A stretch of 44,669 nt of DNA from a candidate division KSB1 bacterium (GTDB lineage Bacteria; Zhuqueibacterota; Zhuqueibacteria; Oleimicrobiales; Geothermoviventaceae), in assembly GCA_034506315.1 (NCBI GenBank), contig JAPDPT010000024.1, positions 1 through 44,669 on the forward strand. The letters run 5' to 3'. The translations under genes and the position numbers were made by a program. Within the stretch, counting starts at the first letter, position 1, and each line of letters starts with the position of its first letter. Below the pieces are notes generated by a model. It had not been told where the DNA came from, did not search any database, and saw nothing but the letters and a program-made list of their open reading frames with translations. Positions 1-11,147 of the stretch are shown here, in pieces.

Positions 1-397
1 GCTCCCAAGCCTGTTCGAGTAGGCCACGTCCTGCCTCTTGCTCATGAGACTCGGCGCAGGAACCTCTTCGCAGCCAGAAAGATGCATGACCCTACCGCCC
101 TCCTTCCGCACCGAGAGCGGGACACTCCCGATCGAATCCGTGCGACCGGCGCCGTTGCGGGAACACACTCAGAATCATCCGATAAGGCAACGCCCCCACG
201 CGCCCCACCTCTCCGAGCGTTGACCCTGCCCTTCTCGATATCTACTACAAGCCGCACCACCGCGGCCACGATGGTGGCCCCACGCGTTCTACGTCTGCAC
301 CGTTACCCCCGCAAACCTTGCTGCCGGCGATGACCGATCCGGTCAGCCTACTCTTCTGCTATTGGCTCCGCACTACACACGGGTTAGCCCGCAACCT
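1..397. other. left-edge stretch without a recognisable gene
   Basis: Short open frames exist on both strands but read as Arg/Pro/Ser-rich low-information peptides, without ribosome binding sites or family motifs. The stretch follows the stop codon of the minus-strand DUF362 gene and holds a small hairpin (331-345) and one copy of the 10-mer GCAGGAACCT (56-65) that recurs twice in the leader at 15.4 kb. I see nothing else in it. Confidence 0.5.
331..345 (-). terminator. hairpin downstream of the DUF362 gene
   Basis: A 6-bp perfect stem TGACCG/CGGTCA with a 3-nt loop lies about 53 bp past the DUF362 stop codon. There is no T-run, so it is at best a weak or Rho-assisted end point. It could equally be a protein-binding dyad. 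Confidence 0.2.
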
Positions 398-1423
398 TCA
401 ACCAAGCACGACTCTGTTCAGATCAATTTTTTCGAGTCTCCATTCCCCGAGACCCATCTTCCCCGCAAGCTCGATGTGCAGGGCGGCTTCGGCTACGGAC
501 GGCAGCTTCTGAGCAGCGCGGATACGGTCGATGGTGTCCAGAATGACCCGGTCCACCGCCACGGGATCGGTGCTCGCCCATATGGCTTTAAGAGGCTGCA
601 TGAAGTCCAACCCCCAGCGAGGACCATGTTCGAACACCACCCACAGAGCGTCGACGACAATGAGACGAGTTTTCTCCCGAACCGGCGGGAGGGCGTTGAT
701 TTCCGGGATGCCCGGCTGCGTGCAGTTGTTGTTGTGGAAGTCATTGGGGTTAGCAATCGAGCCGTAGTGGTTCTTCAAGGCTCCCGTCACGCCAGACCAC
801 GGGTGCGTCTTGACCACGGGAACATTGATCAGAGCCGTTGTGTGCTGCGTCAGAATGCGGCTGAAGCGTGTCCTGCGCTCGCCCGCCGCGTAGTCCTGAT
901 CGTCGTACCCCACCGTGTCCTGAGTGCCGTAACACCGCATCCCCTCCCCCTCGACGTTGATCCGGTAACCAGCCGATTGGAGGTCGCCGTTGTTCCGATC
1001 CCAGACCACCACCCGCTCCGGCTTGCCGATAATCCGCGCCAGCCGTCCGGTGAGGACCTCGGCCACAGCCATAAAGTGCGACACATACGGCGTACCGGCA
1101 ACCTGCCGAAGTCCGAGGGTGTTCACCTTTAAGCCAACCACGTCCTCCGGATGGATATACTTCGCGAGAGCCGCCGCCGGGTCCTTCTCCCCGGCAAGTT
1201 CGCAGATGGCCCGATCCAGCATAGCCCCCAGGATGTCCCGATTCACGTTCCCCTTCTCGTCCATCACTCCTTTGTGCTGGACCCAGACCACCTTTGCCGT
1301 TCGCCGCTCTTCCGGTCTGGTCAGGGTAGACCTGAGCGGCAATCGGCTCAGCAGCGACGGTGCAAAACTGGCCATCGCGGTGCGCCGTAGGAAAACACGG
1401 CGTGACCACTCACTTCTCTGCAT
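398..1423 (-). CDS. DUF362 domain protein with Tat signal
   Basis: The product is 341 residues. The N-terminus carries a twin-arginine-type leader (SRRVFLRRTAMASF, residues 7-20), pointing to export by Tat, usually with a bound cofactor. The body (KVVWVQHKGV; NVPVVKTHPWSGVTGALKNH; DALWVVFEHGP; STDPVAVDRVILD) follows the DUF362 family, whose biochemical role is not settled; some members are fused to ferredoxin domains, but no Cys cluster is seen here. The ATG at 1423 has a good GAGGAGG site 6 nt upstream. It follows the beta-galactosidase gene on the same strand after 139 bp, so it may be the last gene of that transcript or have its own promoter. Function is unknown; family assignment is fairly secure. 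Confidence 0.82.
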   Translation of the reverse strand: MQRSEWSRRVFLRRTAMASFAPSLLSRLPLRSTLTRPEERRTAKVVWVQHKGVMDEKGNVNRDILGAMLDRAICELAGEKDPAAALAKYIHPEDVVGLKVNTLGLRQVAGTPYVSHFMAVAEVLTGRLARIIGKPERVVVWDRNNGDLQSAGYRINVEGEGMRCYGTQDTVGYDDQDYAAGERRTRFSRILTQHTTALINVPVVKTHPWSGVTGALKNHYGSIANPNDFHNNNCTQPGIPEINALPPVREKTRLIVVDALWVVFEHGPRWGLDFMQPLKAIWASTDPVAVDRVILDTIDRIRAAQKLPSVAEAALHIELAGKMGLGEWRLEKIDLNRVVLG

Positions 1424-1562
1424 GGCTCCTCCTCACACTGATGTCCCGTCGACCTACGGCTACTTTAACCAGAGACGCCCGTATGCTCCTCCAGAAGCAG
1501 CCGGAGATCAAGTCATCTCTTATCGCCCCCGCATCCAAGGATACCCATTCTCCGGGCGGGTG

Positions 1563-4829
<3,267 letters not shown>

Positions 4830-6395
4830 CTACGGAGCCTCTTCCAACGGAGGAAGATCGTAGACCGTAATCTCCGCCAGCACGGGGCAGGCTCGTGAGT
4901 CGAGGATCTCGATGCGGAGGCGATCCACCTCCGTGCGGGCAAAACGGAGAAGACGCTTGTAGCCGATCGTGGTGCCCTTCGCCAGCCGGACCCCCTCTCC
5001 GGCGCGGTATCCTAAGACCTGGAACGAGCGGATACGCTGGCCCAGACGAACCATCTCCTGGAGGCCCACGCAATTGAGCTTGACCGGAGGGTCGAACTCC
5101 AGGTCAACCCACGCACGGAGGACACTGTCGTCCGTAGCCCAGTAGGTCTCGAACTCTCCGTCGGCAAGCTGGGCGGGGGAGAATTCTCGGGCTCCTCCGC
5201 GGACATTGGACGCCGACACCTTGGCCCGCAAAGCCAGATTGTCGTGAAATGCCCTCTGCAGGTAGGTACCCAGCTCAGCCAGACGCTTGGCGTCGTTTTC
5301 GTGGATTAGCCCACGCGGGTCAGGCGGCACGTTGAGCAGGAGATTGGCGCCTCGACCCACGGAGCCAAAATAGATCTCCACCAGCTCCGCCAGGCTTTTC
5401 ACCCGCCCGTCCTCCGAAGAGTGGTAGAACCAGCCGGGCCGAATCGAAACGTCAGCCTCCGCGGGGACGTAGGCGTCGCCGTCCGGGTGACCCTGCTGAA
5501 GCTCTTGATACCTCGGATAGCCTGGAAAGACCACGCCGCTCCGCAGGAAGGGCCAGTTCGTCTCATCCGCAAACCCCCGCTCGTTTCCCACCCACCGAAC
5601 GTCTGGCCCGCCGTCGCTGAAGATTACCGCATTGGGCTGGAGTTCTCGCACCAGCCTCCAGTAGCCGTCCCAGTCGTACACCTGCCGTTTGCCGTTGGGA
5701 CCCTCTCCGCAAGCCCCGTCGAACCAGACCTCGAAGATCTCCCCGTATTGCGTCAGGAGCTCCCTCAGCTGCGCCTTGTAAAACTCGTTGTACCGAGGAG
5801 AGTCGCCGTAGGTCGGCTCGTGCCGGTCCCACGGGGAGAGGTAAATCCCGAACTTGAGCCCCGCCTCCCGGCAAGCTGAGGCTAGTTCGCCGACCACATC
5901 GCCCTTGCCAGAACGCCAGGGGCTCGCCTTCACGGAATGGTCCGTGTGACGAGAGGGCCAGAGACAAAAGCCATCGTGGTGCTTCGCCGTGAGGATCACC
6001 CCCCGGAAACCCGCACTCTTCAGGACCCGCACCCACTGGCGACAATCAAGCGAGGTGGGGTTAAAGAGGGCCGGATCCTCCTGGCCCGTGCCCCATTCGC
6101 GGTCTGTGAAAGTATTGATTCCGAAGTGGACAAAGGCATTCATCTCCATCTTGTGCCACTGGAGCTGGCGCTCCGAAGGGAGAGGCGGTAGAGGTTTGGG
6201 AGGCGGCGTGGAGGCAGTCACCCACCCTGCGGACAGACTCAAACTGACCCACACGACGGCTCGGACCGCCCGATAAGTGGCTTTCGCGGTCTTGATGATC
6301 GCCCACCGGCCAGGAGAACCCGCGCGGAGTCTCGTCTCCCCTGCTGGCGCGGTACCTTGCCGCCCCAGACGGACTCTCAAGCCTGGTCCCGCCAT
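4830..6395 (-). CDS. GH29 alpha-L-fucosidase with C-terminal F5/8 type C domain
   Basis: This glycoside hydrolase removes alpha-L-fucose from glycans. The GH29 barrel is clear: MEMNAFVHFGINTF, GVILTAKHHDGFCLW, FGIYLSPWDRHEP and the nucleophile Asp in FEVWFDGA. After the barrel comes a beta-sandwich carbohydrate-binding region (AQLADGEFETYW to the end) like the F5/8 type C (discoidin) fold. The true start is uncertain. The hydrophobic signal core (AVRAVVWVSLSLSAG) begins only near 6270, the listed ATG at 6395 has a weak AAGG site and gives a long N-region, and a GTG at 6254 would give a very short leader. A promoter at 6514-6542 excludes starts further upstream. The beta-galactosidase gene follows on the same strand. 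Confidence 0.88.
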   Translation of the reverse strand: MAGPGLRVRLGRQGTAPAGETRLRAGSPGRWAIIKTAKATYRAVRAVVWVSLSLSAGWVTASTPPPKPLPPLPSERQLQWHKMEMNAFVHFGINTFTDREWGTGQEDPALFNPTSLDCRQWVRVLKSAGFRGVILTAKHHDGFCLWPSRHTDHSVKASPWRSGKGDVVGELASACREAGLKFGIYLSPWDRHEPTYGDSPRYNEFYKAQLRELLTQYGEIFEVWFDGACGEGPNGKRQVYDWDGYWRLVRELQPNAVIFSDGGPDVRWVGNERGFADETNWPFLRSGVVFPGYPRYQELQQGHPDGDAYVPAEADVSIRPGWFYHSSEDGRVKSLAELVEIYFGSVGRGANLLLNVPPDPRGLIHENDAKRLAELGTYLQRAFHDNLALRAKVSASNVRGGAREFSPAQLADGEFETYWATDDSVLRAWVDLEFDPPVKLNCVGLQEMVRLGQRIRSFQVLGYRAGEGVRLAKGTTIGYKRLLRFARTEVDRLRIEILDSRACPVLAEITVYDLPPLEEAP

Positions 6396-6513
6396 CCTCG
6401 ACACCTTGCCGCCTCGAACTCGAGAACGATCCCCTCCCGCCTCAGGTCGCAAAAAGCTGCGGCAAGCGGGCTTCCGCTGCGTGTCCCCCCCTGGAGCTAC
6501 CGCGTTTGGGCGC

Positions 6514-6542
6514 AAAATACTTACCGATGAGAGTCGGCGCAA
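6514..6542 (-). promoter_or_regulatory. sigma-70-type promoter of the fucosidase/galactosidase genes
   Basis: On the minus strand TTGCGC (6542-6537) and TATTTT (6519-6514) are separated by exactly 17 bp, giving a start point near 6507. The rest of the gap between the fucosidase and the gene ending at 6601 shows no protein-like frame. Confidence 0.45.
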
Positions 6543-6600
6543 GAAGAATGTACCACGCAGCGCGGCCTATGGCTCGATGGGCCCCCTGGGTTACTGCGGC

Positions 6601-7437
6601 TTAGCTGGTTTCCCCCTCAGGCGATTCCAGAAGAACCCGGTGGATGATCTTCAGGTAGCGCCGGACCCCCAGAGCGTCGGCGGGGCTCGAGACCGCACTA
6701 CCGCCGTCCTGGGACAGAGGCCCAACCGCTGCTGTTCCCTGCCGTAGTTCGCCCGCTAATGCCTGGCACAACGTAAGCACACTGCAACCGAAGGACTCCA
6801 ACGCCTCCCGTCCGTAACGCAGGTCGCGGACCTCCTCCGGAAGCCTCTCGGCCTCCACTTCCACCAGCCACCCGGTACCGTATGCGTCCTCGCGAAGAAG
6901 GAAGGGGTTGGAAAGGACCTCAGGATTGACCCGGACGACCGAAGCCGATAGAGGAGCTCGGACGGGGAGCATCTCTCCGGCGACAATCAGCCACGCCAAC
7001 GGATCCCCCCTTCCGACTCGGCGCCCCGCTTCCGGAGGCACGACCGAGTCCACCCACGGCAGGGCCCGCGCCAGGAGCCCATCGAGGCCGATCCGACACA
7101 GGCCGATCCTCCGGATCTCAACCCAGGTGCGTCCGGGGCCGTAGTACAGGTGTCCGGGCAGACTGACGTCGGCCAGCGGGCTGAGAAGGCGCAGGAGGGC
7201 GGGGTCACCGGCGCAGAGCTGGCTGAGTTTCTCCGACACATTCACCCGAAGGGAGCCGGGAGCGACGATTTCGCGGCGCGGTTTCCGAACCTCCCGGAGT
7301 GCCTGGAACAGCGGGCAGTTCTCGCAGTCGTAGTCGCGATCGCACAGGCGGTAGGTAACGATGCCCGCGGTCATCAGCAGGCACTTGCCCTCCTCGGGAG
7401 GGAAAATGGGACGACCCGTGCTGGCCGATGAGATCAT
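6601..7437 (-). CDS. GcvH-like protein with N-terminal Cys motif and no lipoyl lysine
   Basis: The product is 278 residues, about twice the length of a normal glycine-cleavage H protein. Residues 19-41 carry four Cys (C19, then LCDRDYDCENCPL with C32, C38, C41), which could bind a metal or an Fe-S cluster. The middle is the H-protein/lipoyl fold (YYGPGRTWVEIRRIGLCRIG; APLSASVVRVNPEVL; YGTGWLVEVEA). Counting back from the AP of APLSA, the position that carries lipoyl-Lys in GcvH is Gly, so lipoylation is not expected. It starts 18 bp after the NrfD-like gene and is the last gene of a five-gene operon. ATG 7437 is chosen because C19 looks to be part of the motif; ATG 7374 is the alternative. 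It is not expected to act in glycine cleavage, since no gcvP or gcvT is nearby. Confidence 0.75.
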   Translation of the reverse strand: MISSASTGRPIFPPEEGKCLLMTAGIVTYRLCDRDYDCENCPLFQALREVRKPRREIVAPGSLRVNVSEKLSQLCAGDPALLRLLSPLADVSLPGHLYYGPGRTWVEIRRIGLCRIGLDGLLARALPWVDSVVPPEAGRRVGRGDPLAWLIVAGEMLPVRAPLSASVVRVNPEVLSNPFLLREDAYGTGWLVEVEAERLPEEVRDLRYGREALESFGCSVLTLCQALAGELRQGTAAVGPLSQDGGSAVSSPADALGVRRYLKIIHRVLLESPEGETS

Positions 7438-7455
7438 CGCCGCGCGCCCACGAGG

Positions 7456-8643
7456 TTACATAGCCTGTGCGTACGAAACCTCACCTTCGGCACGACCACC
7501 AGCCTCCTCAGCCGCCATCTCCCGGGGGAACACGGGAAAGTTCTTCGCCACCCACTCAAATACGAAGAAGCCGGTGGCCACCAGTGTCGCAGTAATCACA
7601 ATTTCCTGCCACTTGGGAAAGTACGCCCCTCCCCAACGCTCGAGCGCTGTAATGCTCACATTGAGGCGGTTCATCACGAGACCGAGCACATTGCAAACGG
7701 CCCCGTAAAAAAGCCAGTTGCGCTGCACGACGAGCTTGGGCATCGAGTAGAGGACCATGGGAACCCCACTCATCAGTAGGGTTTCAAGCCAGAAAAGTCC
7801 GGCCTCGCGGGAGGGCTGGAACGCGTGCCCAATCACCCCTCGGTTGGCCAAATCGAGAAACCTCAGGGTCAGGTAGATGGCCTGCACCAAGATGACGCCG
7901 CGCGCCAAGCCCGTGAGGACATCCAGCTCCAGCTCGCGGCGAAAGGCTCGATGGCTGAGGAAAGACTCAAAGATCGTCATGGCTAGGCCCACGCCCACGG
8001 CGGAAATGAAAAAGAGGAGCGGAAGCCAGGGGGAGTACCACAGAGGGTGCATCTTCTGCGGCACGATCAGGTAGAGGGATCCGAGGGACGACTGGTGCAG
8101 GGTGGAGAGAAGCACTCCAGCCACCACCAGCACGATCGTAAGTGAGCGGATAAGGCGTAACGGAGCCTGCCAATTGAGCCTCTCGAAAACGACCGGGCTG
8201 AACTCCAGGGCGAGTACGGCGGTGTAAAGCATCACGCACCAGGCCACCTCAAACATGACCGAGTGGTGGTTCCACATGATGATCGGATGCCAGATGTTCC
8301 ATGGCCGCCCGAGGTCAAAAAGGAGAGCCACAATCACCAGCAGGTAGCCCAGAAACGCGGTGAGGATCGTTGGTCGTGTGATGGCGTGGTACTTCTTACC
8401 TGCGTCAAAGATGTACACCAGAGCGGCGACGGTAAATCCGCCTGCCGCCAGGGCCACACCGCACAGTACGTCGAAGCCGATCCACAGGCCCCAGGGAAAA
8501 TCATCGCGCAGATTGGTGACTGCTCCAAGTCCCTTGGTGAAGCGCACCACGGCGACGTACGCGCCCACCACCCACAGGAGAACGAGCACCGCCTTCCAGA
8601 ACGTTAAGCGCGGAAGCTGGCTCCAAATCCGGCTTCTTCCCAT
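7456..8643 (-). CDS. NrfD/HybB-type quinone-interacting membrane subunit
   Basis: The product of 395 residues is an integral membrane protein with about ten hydrophobic segments. The N-terminal part (NLRDDFPWGLWIGFDVLCGV, then ALAAGGFTVAALVYIF) is typical of HybB, the membrane anchor of hydrogenase-2 in the NrfD/PsrC superfamily. Known members pass electrons between an Fe-S subunit and the menaquinone/ubiquinone pool and carry no heme themselves. The partner is the ferredoxin subunit encoded just upstream (51 bp gap). The TAGGAG site 8 nt before ATG 8643 supports the start. No hydrogenase, molybdopterin or multiheme cytochrome subunit is in the operon, so the electron donor or acceptor is not given by the sequence. 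Confidence 0.88.
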   Translation of the reverse strand: MGRSRIWSQLPRLTFWKAVLVLLWVVGAYVAVVRFTKGLGAVTNLRDDFPWGLWIGFDVLCGVALAAGGFTVAALVYIFDAGKKYHAITRPTILTAFLGYLLVIVALLFDLGRPWNIWHPIIMWNHHSVMFEVAWCVMLYTAVLALEFSPVVFERLNWQAPLRLIRSLTIVLVVAGVLLSTLHQSSLGSLYLIVPQKMHPLWYSPWLPLLFFISAVGVGLAMTIFESFLSHRAFRRELELDVLTGLARGVILVQAIYLTLRFLDLANRGVIGHAFQPSREAGLFWLETLLMSGVPMVLYSMPKLVVQRNWLFYGAVCNVLGLVMNRLNVSITALERWGGAYFPKWQEIVITATLVATGFFVFEWVAKNFPVFPREMAAEEAGGRAEGEVSYAQAM

Positions 8644-8694
8644 TCGTCGGCTCCTACCGTTTGGTTTTCTCGGATATCCCTGCTCCCGGTCGTC

Positions 8695-9498
8695 CTACTC
8701 TTGTTGGTCCTGGTCCGCCAGTGGCACCTCCTCGATCACTTCCTTTGCCGCTTCTTTCTCCTGCTCCTGAGCAAGCCTTTCCAACTGGATGCGCCGGTTG
8801 ATGATCCAATACACGCCGAAGAGGAATACACCACCGAACCCGACCACGTTCGGCAGCTTGGAAAGGACCCGCCAGGTTAGTTCCGGCAAAGGCTCCTCAG
8901 TCTTCAAATTCCTCGCAAGGAAGGGGATTTTCTCGAACGGCACATGGGAAATGTAGAGCAGCGAGGTCCCACCGACTTCCCGGAGGCCGTAGATGTGGGG
9001 GACGTACTTGCCTGGCTCGTCGCCCAGTCGTCTTTCGGCCTCGGATATAAGATCCTTCCGCTCGCCGAACAGAATAGCTCCGGTCGGGCACGCCTCTGTG
9101 CAACCCGGTTGGCCGCCGGCGGCGACGCGGTCGTAACACATCGTGCACTTGCGCACGGCTGGCACAGGGTTATGCCATTCGTACGTGGGAATCTGGAATG
9201 GACAGGCCTGCAGGCAGTACCGGCAGCCCATGCACTTGTCCCCGTGCCAGATGACAGGCCCCAGCGGAGTTTTCTCGAAGGCTGCCACAGGGCATACGGA
9301 CACGCAGGTGGGATGCTCGCAGTGCATACACGCGTGTCGGTAGTAGCCCTCGCCTGGAATCTCCTCGACGATGACGTAGTTGTCCGGCGAGAGGCGACGC
9401 TCCTTCGTCGGCTTCAGGTTATTGACCTGTCGACAAGCCTCCATACACGATTCGCAGCCTATACAGAGGGAGAGGTCGACCAGGATGCCCTTGCTCAT
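8695..9498 (-). CDS. four-cluster [4Fe-4S] ferredoxin subunit, HybA-like, membrane-anchored
   Basis: The 267-residue product has four Cys groups: CIGCESCMEAC, CMHCEHPTCVSVC, CMGCRYCLQAC and CTMC...CTEAC. This is the DMSO-reductase B/HybA pattern for four [4Fe-4S] clusters. Near the C-terminus is one membrane segment (VVGFGGVFLFGVYWII) followed by NRRIQLER and an acidic tail, as in HybA. ATG 9498 has GGAGG 8 nt upstream. The longer upstream frame (to 9618) has no Tat signal either, which is odd: HybA is Tat-exported and the charge pattern around this anchor suggests the same topology, yet no export signal is seen. It should form the electron-transfer pair with the NrfD-like protein. Confidence 0.88.
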   Translation of the reverse strand: MSKGILVDLSLCIGCESCMEACRQVNNLKPTKERRLSPDNYVIVEEIPGEGYYRHACMHCEHPTCVSVCPVAAFEKTPLGPVIWHGDKCMGCRYCLQACPFQIPTYEWHNPVPAVRKCTMCYDRVAAGGQPGCTEACPTGAILFGERKDLISEAERRLGDEPGKYVPHIYGLREVGGTSLLYISHVPFEKIPFLARNLKTEEPLPELTWRVLSKLPNVVGFGGVFLFGVYWIINRRIQLERLAQEQEKEAAKEVIEEVPLADQDQQE

Positions 9499-9523
9499 CG
9501 TGGGGTCCTCCGCAGTTGGCCAA

Positions 9524-10195
9524 TCAGGAGATTTCGCGCAGACTGAAAAACCGCGTCTGGCATTCGCTCCAGGTCTCATCGTCCAGGGAGGCCATGACCC
9601 CCTCGACAGGCAGGCCACCGTCCGCCATGGTCAAGCCGACCTGCGGTCGAGCGAGAGAAACCTGGACCAGGAACTCCCGCAGGCGCTCCCACTCGCGCCG
9701 GAGCCACCTCGCCGCCTTTTCGGCTACGGCAAGTTCGGGGAGGACCGCTCCCAGGTCTTCCGGCTCCAGATCCAGAAGCCAGCCTTGTAGATACGGGTTC
9801 TGCCTCAGTATCTCCGGCTTCTCCCGGATGGCCTCGTTCACCTGCAACACGGAACCCGAGACGGGGGACCGGAGGGCGAGTTTGCGTCCTCCCTGGTGAA
9901 TCCAAAGGATGGGCTCTCCACGCCGCACGCGACGGCCCGGCCCTACGGACTCGATCGCATCTATCCTGCCGAGAAGCTTCTGCGCAAAGTCATCGAGCCC
10001 AATACGCGTCCGCCCGTCGGGAAATAGCCGGAGCCACAGGTGATTTGGGGCATGAAGGACTCCCCGTGCCAGGCGAATCTTGGGGACCTGGACCCTTGCG
10101 ACGTCGACGGGCACGAGTCGCTGCTTCCGCCTCTGCAAAGCCGCGTCCACCGCAAGGCAAACAAGAATCGTGAAGACGACGAACAGCGCGACCAT
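9524..10195 (-). CDS. membrane-anchored GcvH-like protein, lipoyl lysine absent (second copy)
   Basis: The product of 223 residues begins with a single membrane segment (VALFVVFTILVCLAVDAAL) followed by QRRKQR, which by the positive-inside rule places the rest in the cytoplasm. Residues about 45-150 form an H-protein fold (NHLWLRLFPDGRTRIGLDDF; SPVSGSVLQVNEAI; YLQGWLLDLEP). At the lipoyl-Lys position the residue is Gly (GRKLALRSP). A C-terminal extension of about 70 residues ends with a motif DGGLPVEGVMASLDDETW shared with the neighbouring copy. GGAGGC 8 nt before ATG 10195 supports the start. It sits 25 bp before the ferredoxin gene. H-protein homology is secure; the job is unknown and glycine cleavage is unlikely. 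Confidence 0.78.
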   Translation of the reverse strand: MVALFVVFTILVCLAVDAALQRRKQRLVPVDVARVQVPKIRLARGVLHAPNHLWLRLFPDGRTRIGLDDFAQKLLGRIDAIESVGPGRRVRRGEPILWIHQGGRKLALRSPVSGSVLQVNEAIREKPEILRQNPYLQGWLLDLEPEDLGAVLPELAVAEKAARWLRREWERLREFLVQVSLARPQVGLTMADGGLPVEGVMASLDDETWSECQTRFFSLREIS

Positions 10196-10225
10196 TCTTC
10201 TGCCTCCGCACTGGGGTGAATGAGA

Positions 10226-10867
10226 TCAGGCCACGGGGAAGTATCGCCTCCGAAAGCGTTCCCACTGCTCCTCCGTCAGGTGCCTCGCAATTCCCTCTAC
10301 AAGCTCGCCTCCGTCCTGGAAAACCGCTCCGGCGAGGGGAGAGTAGCTTCGCTGGAGATCCTGGATGGCCAGCTCGACCCACTTCTTCGCCAGATCAGAC
10401 GAGAATAGGTTGGCCGCGCAGCACTCCTGATCTCGGGGCCGCACGCGCAGGATCCAGCCCTTCTCATAGGGGTCCTCGCGCAGCTGAGCCGGTTGCTGCA
10501 GCACCGCCTCGTTGACCTCCACCACCTCCCCATCGACAGGCGAAGGTTGCTCCAGAACGCGGCCGTCGAAGCGGAGGGCCCACACCCGACGCCCCTGCTC
10601 AAGCTTCTCACCCCGCGACGGGACTTCGATACTCCTTACCTCCCCCACCAGGCGGCGAGCAAAGGCATCCAGGCCTACCAGCACTTCCCCCCGCTCGACA
10701 GGCTTGGCCCATGTGTGTCCCGGGTGGTAGTACCGGTCGGACGGAAGTTCCACCGGACCAAGCCTGACCGACGGGCGCATAGCCACCGCCACGCGCCTCT
10801 GTCGGTTCGCCACCAACGCCACAGTCAGCGCCACAAGGCACACGAGACAAAACGCCGCGAAGAGCAT
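10226..10867 (-). CDS. membrane-anchored GcvH-like protein, lipoyl lysine absent (first copy)
   Basis: The product of 213 residues starts with a membrane segment (MLFAAFCLVCLVALTVALV) followed by NRQRR, predicting a cytoplasmic soluble part. The H-protein fold follows: YYHPGHTWAKPVERGEVLVG, then SPVDGEVVEVNEAVL and YEKGWILRVRP. The lipoyl-Lys position is Gly (GRVLEQPSP), as in the other two copies. A C-terminal extension carries DGGELVEGIARHLTEEQW. The ATG at 10867 is preceded by a strong GGAGGT; the frame runs upstream to 11008 without a good start. It is the first gene of the five-gene operon, behind a sigma-54-like element at 10916-10931, and ends 30 bp before the second copy. Confidence 0.8.
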   Translation of the reverse strand: MLFAAFCLVCLVALTVALVANRQRRVAVAMRPSVRLGPVELPSDRYYHPGHTWAKPVERGEVLVGLDAFARRLVGEVRSIEVPSRGEKLEQGRRVWALRFDGRVLEQPSPVDGEVVEVNEAVLQQPAQLREDPYEKGWILRVRPRDQECCAANLFSSDLAKKWVELAIQDLQRSYSPLAGAVFQDGGELVEGIARHLTEEQWERFRRRYFPVA

Positions 10868-10915
10868 CGTCCTACCTCCAGGCAGGTAACCCACAACGGT
10901 TCGCGATCGCGCTCG

Positions 10916-10931
10916 TTCAATATCCGTACCA
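10916..10931 (-). promoter_or_regulatory. sigma-54-like -24/-12 promoter of the GcvH-like/ferredoxin/NrfD operon
   Basis: On the minus strand TGGTACGGATATTGAA matches the sigma-54 consensus TGGCACG-N4-TTGCA at all but two defined positions (C to T at -24, and C to A in the -12 GC). The -12 half lies 49 bp before the ATG at 10867, giving a leader of roughly 35-40 nt. The adjacent regulator is of the sigma-54-activating type, which supports the reading. The GA instead of GC at -12 is the weak point. Confidence 0.42.
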
Positions 10932-11070
10932 GAGGAGGTCGCCAGACGACGGAAAAAGCCACTCTCTCCTGCCTGCCCGACCTGCGCGTCCGATCCCGCC
11001 GTGGCCAATGAACAGGTCCAAATCCCTCGGGTGATGAGTTCCTTAACACCACGCCAGGTCTGGCTTTCTC

Positions 11071-11092
11071 TTGGCGATGTAACCCTCGCAAA
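11071..11092. promoter_or_regulatory. near-palindrome upstream of the GcvH-like operon
   Basis: TTGGCGA-N8-TCGCAAA is an inverted repeat with one mismatch, about 150 bp upstream of the sigma-54-like element. Its left half (TTGGCGATGTA) resembles the core TTGGCGTGTA of the elements at 11129 and 15351. It may be a second activator site. Confidence 0.22.
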
Positions 11093-11128
11093 CTTCAGAA
11101 GCTACGGGCGCTGAATTCCCTAACAGGG

Positions 11129-11147
11129 CAACTGGCGTGTATTTGAG
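11129..11147 (-). promoter_or_regulatory. candidate enhancer element, copy 1
   Basis: CAACTGGCGTGTATTTGAG (plus strand) shares the core TGGCGTGTATT and most flanks with the element at 15351-15368. It is bounded by CAA and TTG, a partial dyad. It lies about 270 bp upstream of the first gene of the GcvH-like operon, a usual distance for binding of a sigma-54 activator. Confidence 0.35.

Noticed and set aside
6601..10867. Three copies of gcvH indicating a glycine cleavage system
   Set aside because: No gcvP, gcvT, lpd or glycine riboswitch is near and the lipoyl-lysine position is Gly in all three.
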